DNA of 29,433 nucleotides from assembly GCF_000003605.2 (NCBI RefSeq), contig NW_003122907.1:770205-799637 (forward strand), read 5' to 3'. Shown here piece after piece: positions 22,989 to 29,433 of the stretch; the stretch's first letter is position 1; each line of letters begins with the position of its first letter. A model generated the notes under the pieces. It ran no database searches and had not been told where the DNA came from. It saw only the letters and a program-made list of their open reading frames with translations. The position numbers and the translations under genes were made by a program. Source of the stretch: Saccoglossus kowalevskii. Lineage: Eukaryota; Hemichordata; Enteropneusta; Harrimaniidae.

Positions 22989-22992
22989 TTAA

Positions 22993-25122
22993 ACTCGCTT
23001 CTGAGACGTTGAGTAGTCAGACGCGGAACCGTGGTAGGAACGGTGAAATTACCTGAACGAGTGTATTAAAGTGGCGGGCATCCTGTCGGCAGACAGATGT
23101 GTAGTGGCGTCAACCAACAATTATTGACATATAAATTAAAGCTACAATGGCTGACAGCGATGACATGACGTTTATACCAACTTACGCATTTTTCATATTC
23201 CCCGAAAATATCGCATAGTACAATAGAATTACATAAATACGAAATGTCGGTCAATCAGACAAATAAATTCCACGTCGACTGTCAATATACACGATCGATT
23301 TTGTGGTCGTCCCTCAGTTAAAATATTTCTTCTTTCGCTGGAGCCATGTTTTGGTGAGCATGGTACGTAGTTATCATATACATATATGACTTTGAACTGA
23401 GGGGAGGATTTTCTAGTTTATATTTGATCGCATAGATATATTGTTGTTTTATTGCTTTCCGGATATGTAAATGAGCAAACATGGCGCCTGTCGCGCAGGT
23501 AGACCGTGACTGATAAGCGAAAACCCCGGAGCAAACTACTAGTATACCACAAATCTATCAAATAAAACATGACACTTTTTGGCGGGAGAGAAAGCAGGGG
23601 AAATTAATGAGGAGTACTTAATTGATTTGTATTTACAAAGTTCACTTCCCGTCGTATTCATATCCTTTGCATACGCTTTACCATTACATGCGAGTCATTG
23701 CTCTGACTGACTGAATGCGCCTACGTGTATTGTTCATTTGAATACGATTGTACAGTGCCGCACTTTCTATTCGCGGAGTAATTATTCCCGATAATTATTA
23801 TTCGACGTAGAAGGGCGAAGAATATAAATTATAACTGTCATGTATCGAGCAGACGATATGATAATTCGCGCCAAAACAACTTCGACGAACAGACGCATGT
23901 TTAATCAACGACACTAGTGTCTTTGGTTTAATCAACAATATCTGAGACATATAAGTACTGAATACTAACTTTCGACGTCACGTGACGAATCTAAAAATAT
24001 GCTAAATGCATGCGTAGATTTGCCAAGATCGACAAATTGTGTGAAGGTCAAAGGCTTGTAGGGTCAAAGAGTCGTCTTTTCAAATCTGAAAAAAAAATTA
24101 ATGTGAGATCACTGAAATATTCTGATATCTGCGCAGAGCTGCAGTTCGCTTTTTTAATCGGTACGAAAGGCGGCACAACGTGGATATATGAACCATACAT
24201 CATGGAATATTCATACTTAAAATATTTATTTGATAACTGTATAAAGTTGAGTGAAACGTAGTACCTGCATAACAGCTCTTGCTATATAGTTATTTGAATA
24301 TTAATGAGGGTAATATCTTAGTGAAGGATGATATTAATTTTGCATGTTTGTACTTTAATAGCTGCCGGCTCATCCAAGGCGCATTCACCTTGACAGCAAA
24401 TTGAGATCACCACAAATCCCTAATGATTTTTTTCTTGTACTTTGTACTTAAAATGTTTATGTTATATTTTGTTTACCGTCGCGCGAGACTTGGACTTCGA
24501 CCGCCCGTGAATGTCGTCTGCTATAAATTCCGTCTACGTGCGCCTGAGATTGCAATGGATTGTGAAACATTAACACTTGAAATGCAATTTGTTACCAATT
24601 ACATACTGTAATTGGTATCCGGAAAATTATAGTTTTGTGAATAAACAATAAAAAGGGGGGGGGGGAAACGCGGCGTACATCCAATCATGTCGTGCAGCCT
24701 ATCTTAGCTACAATGACGTCATAGTGTATTCAGTGCATATTCTATTTGAACAACATGACTGCAATTACAGGCTCATTTCTGATTGATTTTTTTCACTAAT
24801 ATCAAGTAGTTGCTTTCAAGGAAACATTTTCAATTCAAGACTTCAATAAAATTATCATGTTTACTCGGATATTTACAATAGGGTATCCATTGATACGGTT
24901 AGTAAACCGCCATCACGTACATCGAGTACCGTCGTACGTTAGCCGATACAGCATTGAGTGAGACGGACATCTTATTGCAATCGTTATGTCGTCGAATAAT
25001 AATCTTCTTATGTGACAGTTTACCTGATACACATGTACTTACAGCTGAGATAATCACGTGGCAGATAACAATACCGCCATTTTGAATATCGCTATGTGAA
25101 TGAAGATAAACAAATCAGATCT
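22993..25122. other. non-coding stretch with scattered promoter-type motifs
   Basis: No gene was recognised. Arms TCCCTCAGTT / AACTGAGGGGA near 23308 and 23394 enclose about 100 bases. AACATGGCGCCTGTCGCGCAG followed by GTAGAC (ATG at 23482) looks like a start codon with a donor 18 bases on. TTTTTGGCGGGAGAG (23576-23590) is E2F-like. GTCACGTGAC at 23977-23986 is a palindromic E-box fused to a CRE-like GACGTCA. TCACGTGG (25054) and the YY1-like CCGCCATTTT (25074) lie close together. A poly-G run is at about 24655. The frames at 24010-24261 and 24423-24611 have no family motif. Confidence 0.35.
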
Positions 25123-25124
25123 AT

Positions 25125-25200
25125 TAATTCGTTCGTTCGTTCGTTCATTCATTCATTCTTTCATTCATTCGCTCGTTCATTCATTCATTCATTCAATTAA
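25125..25200. repeat. tetranucleotide microsatellite TTCG/TTCA
   Basis: A run of TTCG units passes into TTCA units with occasional TTTC and GCTC interruptions. A looser patch of TTCA units follows at about 25237-25265. Confidence 0.9.
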
Positions 25201-25278
25201 TTGGTTTATTAATACATGATAGTTTGTGATTGTTACATTCATTTGTTCATTCATTGGTTCACTGAATGTATAATACGA

Positions 25279-25383
25279 TGATTTTATTTTATTTTATATG
25301 ATATGATATGATATGATATGATATGATATGATATGATATGATTTAATTTGATTTGATTTGATATAATTTGATTTGATTTGATA
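25279..25383. repeat. compound pentanucleotide microsatellite
   Basis: Three pentamer motifs follow each other in the same register: ATTTT (about 3 units), ATATG/GATAT (about 10 units), then ATTTG (about 7 units with interruptions). This looks like one pentamer tract whose motif mutated and expanded in blocks. Confidence 0.9.
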
Positions 25384-26117
25384 CGTGCTCTAAGTTATGA
25401 ATACAAATGTGAAACAGAATACATAAGCACTTCTCGAGATCATTTAATTTGAAGAATAAATTTAAGGACTTAATGGAACCAGCACTCTGAATATATATTA
25501 ACTCATATATATTTAATAGATTAGTTATATTAACAATAAAATCCACTACGACCAACGGATGGCATTAATATAGTAGAAATAGAGTGCAGCTACCCATAAA
25601 AATAAAATCTACATATCTTATGTGCTTATTCGGATGCCTCATAAATTATGTAAAATACTTGCAGTGAGGTCACCGACCAAATGAGATTTGTATTCCGTTT
25701 TTGGTACAATTTCAGGTATTCCACTTAGGACAAATTTTATTAGAATGACGAGATACATGTTTGGCTTCTTTAAAGTACCAACATCTTCAATATTGATGTC
25801 AATAAATAAACTGGCGCTTGATACAGGAAATTAAAACGAAAATGACGTTAAACAGTCTTTGCAAATCGGCAAATCCCGCTTATAATGTCGATAAAACTCT
25901 CTGATGTCGACAATAAAACACAATTGAGTCCCCCGATACAAAACATAAATATTATAATCTATACATACAACAAAAATATGTTTTGCTAATTTCATTCATA
26001 ATACTAATCAAGGATTAAAATATGTATACAGTATTTGCATAAGGATAGGAGGTAAAAAGAATTTAATAACATTTTCCTTAATTCATTAATCGTAAAATAA
26101 AAGCGATAATACTATTA
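25384..26117. other. AT-rich non-coding stretch
   Basis: I see nothing recognisable. The minus frame at 25343-25555 runs into the microsatellite and is rejected as a gene. Confidence 0.4.
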
Positions 26118-26119
26118 AG

Positions 26120-26169
26120 CATGCGCCGCGGGTTTATATATAGGTACTGGTAATTCGAAGCGCATGCGC
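26120..26169. promoter_or_regulatory. NRF1-like sites around a TATA-like sequence
   Basis: GCGCATGCGC at 26160-26169 is a perfect palindromic NRF1-type site, and GCATGCGCC at 26119-26127 is a second half site. Between them lies TTATATATAG (26134-26143). Such sites are typical of CpG-type promoters, and this GC-rich island stands out in very AT-rich surroundings. No associated coding start was recognised on either strand. Confidence 0.35.
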
Positions 26170-27292
26170 ATCTATCCATATTGCCTATTTAATTATCTCC
26201 CTCTGGATACAAAGTATTAATTTATGCATGAAACGACATCAATGGAACTGTTCAGACTAAATATATGTTCTCCCGCGGACACATACCCGCATGATGATTT
26301 CGAATGATTCCATTGATTTCTGATAGAATGATACAAATCTTATAATAAATGGTCTACACTGATGAGGTTGACTTTCTTTGATTTTTATGTGGGAGGCATT
26401 TTTATTCTTTGGATATAAGATATGAAGGTTTCATTGGTATTGTTCATTCTATGAAAATATTATGGGATAGACAGTTACAGGACAATTATTATATGTCATG
26501 TAGCGATGTAAATTACTTATTGTGCAGGATCTGTTCCAAAACATCGAAATATAGCCAAGTACAATACCTACTACTATAATGTCCATACTATTGTTACATT
26601 GCACATCATGAATGTTTCGTTTCAAGTACAAGGTTGATCAAGATACAATTATAATTATTATTTCGTTCACTAGTACACTGTCAAACCACGGATATTCAGG
26701 GTTAGACATGTTGCAAATACGAACCATTCACAGTAAACATGTTACCAATTTCCCGATAGTACTTCCTAAAATGTCACTGATGTTAGAAACCTACAATTTC
26801 TCACCGAACTCTGGCTGCTGCTGAATATGTTTTGACTATTTCTAATCATACGTTTAATGATGAAACCCAGGTTCGTGGGCGCTTATATTCAAACCTGTAT
26901 TTCACAGTGAAGATGGAATTTGAACACCCACATGTTATATATTTTTTGTTAGCTCTGTGTGAATTGTGTAAAAATGTTTTTTTTTTTTCTGAAACTAGTG
27001 AAGTGTATGTGTGTTTCTCTAGAAAATAGGCTTTTTGAGTTATGTTTCTGACACAATACAAGCAGCGTCAGCTGCTAATGAAAGAGTTGTGGCGTTATTT
27101 CAGACGTTGTGTAATCTATTTGATGACAGTCACCAGTGAACTGCATGACTGAAAATGTCTTCCATACCCCACATACGTTTGGATTTAGCATCAATCTAAA
27201 ATACGGTAAAAAAATGACAGCTCTGACAGAGATGTGTGAAGCATAGATCTTAGAGTGATCTATGGTTCAAATGACGTTTTAGATAATCGTCA
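26170..27292. other. non-coding stretch
   Basis: Several short open frames on both strands between 26449 and 27061 overlap each other and show no family motif. No repeat or RNA gene was seen. Confidence 0.4.
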
Positions 27293-27526
27293 AGGCTGAA
27301 CTTTCAACTTGAACTTATCATCAAGTCCATTAGGGACACTCTCCATCAAATGTACGTTGAAACAGTTCGTATCCATGGTAATACGAGATAGGCGCGTATC
27401 CCCTGTCAATTGTATGCAAACATCAGAATGGCGTGTCTTTGTTTTAAGTGGTTTGTTACATATACGGGTATGCTTCTCATCGACACCCTGGGCATTTCCA
27501 ATACGACGACCAACGTGTGCGGAGGC
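27293..27526 (-). CDS. unrecognised 78-codon open frame, coding-like composition
   Basis: On the minus strand this stop-to-stop frame lacks an early ATG, so it would have to be an internal or terminal exon or a gene relic. It is richer in GC than the surroundings, and first codon positions are purine-biased, as in real coding DNA. The peptide is balanced and hydrophilic (segments GRRIGNAQGVDEKHTRIC and LTGDTRLSRITMDTNC), with three cysteines and many basic residues. I recognise no family. No strong acceptor precedes it. The opposite strand is also open (27309-27530), so the strand is uncertain. Confidence 0.25.
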
Positions 27527-27843
27527 TTAATCTTTCAGCTATAGTTTTAACTAAGTGTAAAATATTAGAGAATGAAACATCGTTTCTGTACTCGGTAGTT
27601 TGATTTTGGGTAATTAAATATGGATGTTAGGGATTTAAGGATATCGGACACGGACAACTCGCGCGAGATGCGTCTATTCACGCGAGATGTGTATTTATAG
27701 CCTACAGTGGAAGTGCGAGGGGACCCAGGGACTTGTAAAAATGTATCTTATCTAATCATCGGAGCGTTCGCATTTGTCTGTCGGGTCACGGTACGGTCAC
27801 GTGGTTATGTGTATACAGTATTCAAGGGAGGTCAGCCATGTGA

Positions 27844-27893
27844 CTGTGACCCGGATGTGGCTGTAACCCGGATGTGACAGTAACCCCGAAAAT
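27844..27893. repeat. three tandem 17-bp units with CCGGATGT core
   Basis: CTGTGACCCGGATGTGG is followed by CTGTAACCCGGATGTGA and then a decayed CAGTAACCCCGAAAATA. The repeated CCGGATGTG resembles an ETS-type core (CCGGAAGT) with one change. A GTCACGTGG E-box lies 45 bases upstream at 27796. Confidence 0.6.
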
Positions 27894-27912
27894 AAAATTG
27901 AATAAAACTAGA

Positions 27913-28112
27913 TTAAAATATATAAATGTCAAGTGTTTGCATTTGTAATAATGAATCATTGCAAGAGATGACCTCGTTATTGTTGATGGAAATTAGAAGC
28001 ATTACCGGAATACCACAATCATTCGATAGGTAGATATCTGCACATTGAATTAGCTGCTCTTCTTTATTTTTCCATGGTGAAATTACACATACAATAGAAC
28101 TAAAGATCTTAG
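27913..28112. other. non-coding stretch
   Basis: A 91-codon minus frame (27913-28188) begins inside the adjacent inverted-repeat element and shows no family motif. I do not annotate it as a gene. Confidence 0.4.
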
Positions 28113-28114
28113 AA

Positions 28115-28324
28115 GCAAAGATGGCCGCCAAGATCTCGTTGAAAGCGAGAAATCCACGGGACTTGTTTTTGTTCAAATAGTGACCCATTTTCGCCCGTTA
28201 CCGCCTTTACTGTTCCAAATGCCATCGTAACATAGGTCAGACGAACAAAGGACGCGACGACGGGAAAAAAAAGGGCAACAACAAGTCTCGCGGTTCTCTC
28301 AACGAGATCTCGGCGTTCCTTTGC
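28115..28324. mobile_element. 210-bp long-inverted-repeat element
   Basis: The left arm starts GCAAAG at 28115 and contains CGCCAAGATCTCGTTGA and GGGACTTGTTTTTGTT. The right arm, reverse complemented from 28324, starts GCAAAG and contains CGCCGAGATCTCGTTGA and GAGACTTGTTGTTG. The arms pair over at least 45 bases and more loosely almost to the centre, so the whole segment can fold into one hairpin. The left arm carries AAGATGGCCGCC, both a strong start-codon context (20-codon plus frame) and a YY1-like site. No target duplication is clear. It is probably a foldback/MITE type element; a processed promoter fragment is less likely. Confidence 0.6.
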
Positions 28325-28902
28325 ACATAATGTCTATTGCATTGCTGGCTGTCCCTTCAACAATATAATTATGTTCATATAATGAACTGTGTCTGAACAT
28401 GAAGCTAAAAATAAAGCTTCATGGTCTGAGTGTTTCGTTGATTTTTCTCCGTATACATTATAATTCCCGATTTTTTGTAAGAATAGCGCCCCCCCCCCAC
28501 TCATATTATACGTCCTTCATTTGTCATCGAATCTCGGATGAGAAATAAACGCTCACAAACACTGGCATAAACCCCATTATATTATAGCAGTGTATCACTG
28601 CCATCAATGCATCATTGTGATTGGTTGGGAGACTGTTTTAATTTATGCAAGCCATGGTTAAATGGAGCATAGTGCACAGTTATGGTGTTCCAAATAAGGC
28701 CCCAGAATATGAATACAAGATCAATTCGTAAACAAATAAAGGGAAGGGCATTTAAATATTAGAGACATTTTGGGGAAATATTGATAGCATGAAGATATTA
28801 TATACATATTTTATTTTGGCAGTGGTTAAATAAAAAAAATTGTACAACCTACAATTTTTGCATGTTATTCTTTGCGACATGTTTTCGTTGTCTGCAACAG
28901 AC
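28325..28902. other. non-coding stretch with poly-C run
   Basis: No gene was recognised. There is a poly-C run at about 28489-28498. A splice-acceptor-like sequence (TTTTCGTTGTCTGCAACAG) ends at 28900, just before the recombinase remnant. Confidence 0.4.
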
Positions 28903-29399
28903 ATGGCCGAGTATCATGTTCGGGAGCTGTCAGAGCAAGATTTTCTTGCAGAAACCGAAGAATTCGTCCAGACAGAGAGAAAGAAACGCTTTACCAATTT
29001 TAATAAAATTGATCTTGACGATTTCGAAACACAGGCTAAAATGTATGCTACCGGCGGCGAAAATTGTCCCGTCGCAGCATTTCAAAATGTATTTGTCCAA
29101 ATTGCAAAATGCGTTGTTTCAGAGGCCCGTGTAAATGTAACACCCACTGACACAGTCTGGTATTCGTGACAAAATAAATTGGGATCTATGATGAAAGAGA
29201 TTAGATAGCAGCAAATTTGTTGACAATTCATACAAATCATTATGTTAAGGCAACTGCGTGCGCTGTGTTAGATTCGGCAGGAGTTGAAACCAGACACATT
29301 ATGTATTTCACGACACATAAAAACGAAGCTAGTGTTCGGTCTTACACCAACAAACTCACAGTTTTTGGTATAAAAACAAATCCTCTGATAGACAAGTGA
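28903..29399 (+). pseudogene. decayed Crypton/KIAA1958-like tyrosine recombinase
   Basis: The conserved C-terminal half of a DUF3504-type tyrosine recombinase is visible in pieces. The first frame starts at ATG 28903 (MAEYHVRELSEQDF), has KKRFTNFNKIDLDDF near residues 29-43, and reaches YATGGENCPVAAF by 29082. The homology then shifts frame to KMYLSKLQNALFQRP (29084-29128), returns to the first frame at TVWYS (29152-29166), meets an in-frame TGA (29167-29169), continues LGSMMKEI (29179-29202), and shifts again to AANLLTIHTNHYVKATA onward, ending at TGA 29397-29399. The box containing the second catalytic residues reads H-Y-V-K (His 29238, Lys 29247) where the family has HxxR. The later histidine (TTHKNE) and the tyrosine nucleophile (VRSY, 29343-29345) are retained. 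The N-terminal DNA-binding region and the first catalytic arginine are missing, about 200 residues by family norm. This is a non-functional relic. Confidence 0.8.
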
Positions 29400-29433
29400 C
29401 CGTAGCGATCGAAGCGGGTGTTTCCGACAACGT

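Noticed and set aside
25343-25555. 70-codon minus-strand frame
   Set aside because: Ends within the pentanucleotide microsatellite; low-complexity artefact.
27913-28188. 91-codon minus-strand gene with good start context
   Set aside because: The start region lies in a foldback repeat arm and the rest shows no family signal.

Overview
This window looks like AT-rich nuclear DNA from an animal, most likely a marine invertebrate. I estimate about 35-37% GC by eye. The reasons are: no dense long ORFs and no operons; many microsatellites, poly-G/poly-C runs and hairpins; several small terminal-inverted-repeat elements; a tRNA-derived SINE-like block; a 2-kb minisatellite; and a decayed Crypton-type tyrosine recombinase. 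Crypton/KIAA1958-type (DUF3504) sequences are common in hemichordates, echinoderms, lancelets and molluscs, but I cannot name the species.

Layout. Positions 1-6500 are mostly unique non-coding DNA, with one possible terminal exon of a membrane protein on the minus strand (1687-1929) and a hairpin element (2590-2680). Positions 6498-6603 are a small inverted-repeat element. From 6.6 to 10.5 kb there is little apart from a few ambiguous open frames. From 10.5 to 14.3 kb the DNA is repeat-derived: a SINE-like block (10787-11017), two diverged copies of a CCAAT-box module (11699-11820 and 12083-12215) and a TATA/CCAAT block that may be a solo LTR or promoter (14082-14300).

Three related short elements with TTAA target duplications lie at 14467-14700, 18303-18427 and 22864-22988. 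A promoter-like cluster (X-box, E2F-like site, TATA box, well-placed ATG, splice donor) occupies 19175-19526. It is followed by a 40-bp minisatellite with higher-order structure (19990-21945). Positions 22.0-28.1 kb hold microsatellites, scattered transcription-factor motifs and weak coding candidates. A 210-bp inverted-repeat element lies at 28115-28324. The right edge (28903-29399) is a truncated, frame-broken Crypton-type recombinase whose HxxR box reads HxxK.

No complete, confidently functional protein-coding gene is visible. Most short open frames are about what chance gives at this base composition. The solid content is repeats and mobile-element debris. The host gene candidates (1687-1929 minus and 19482-19526 plus) are inferences from splice-like and promoter-like signals.
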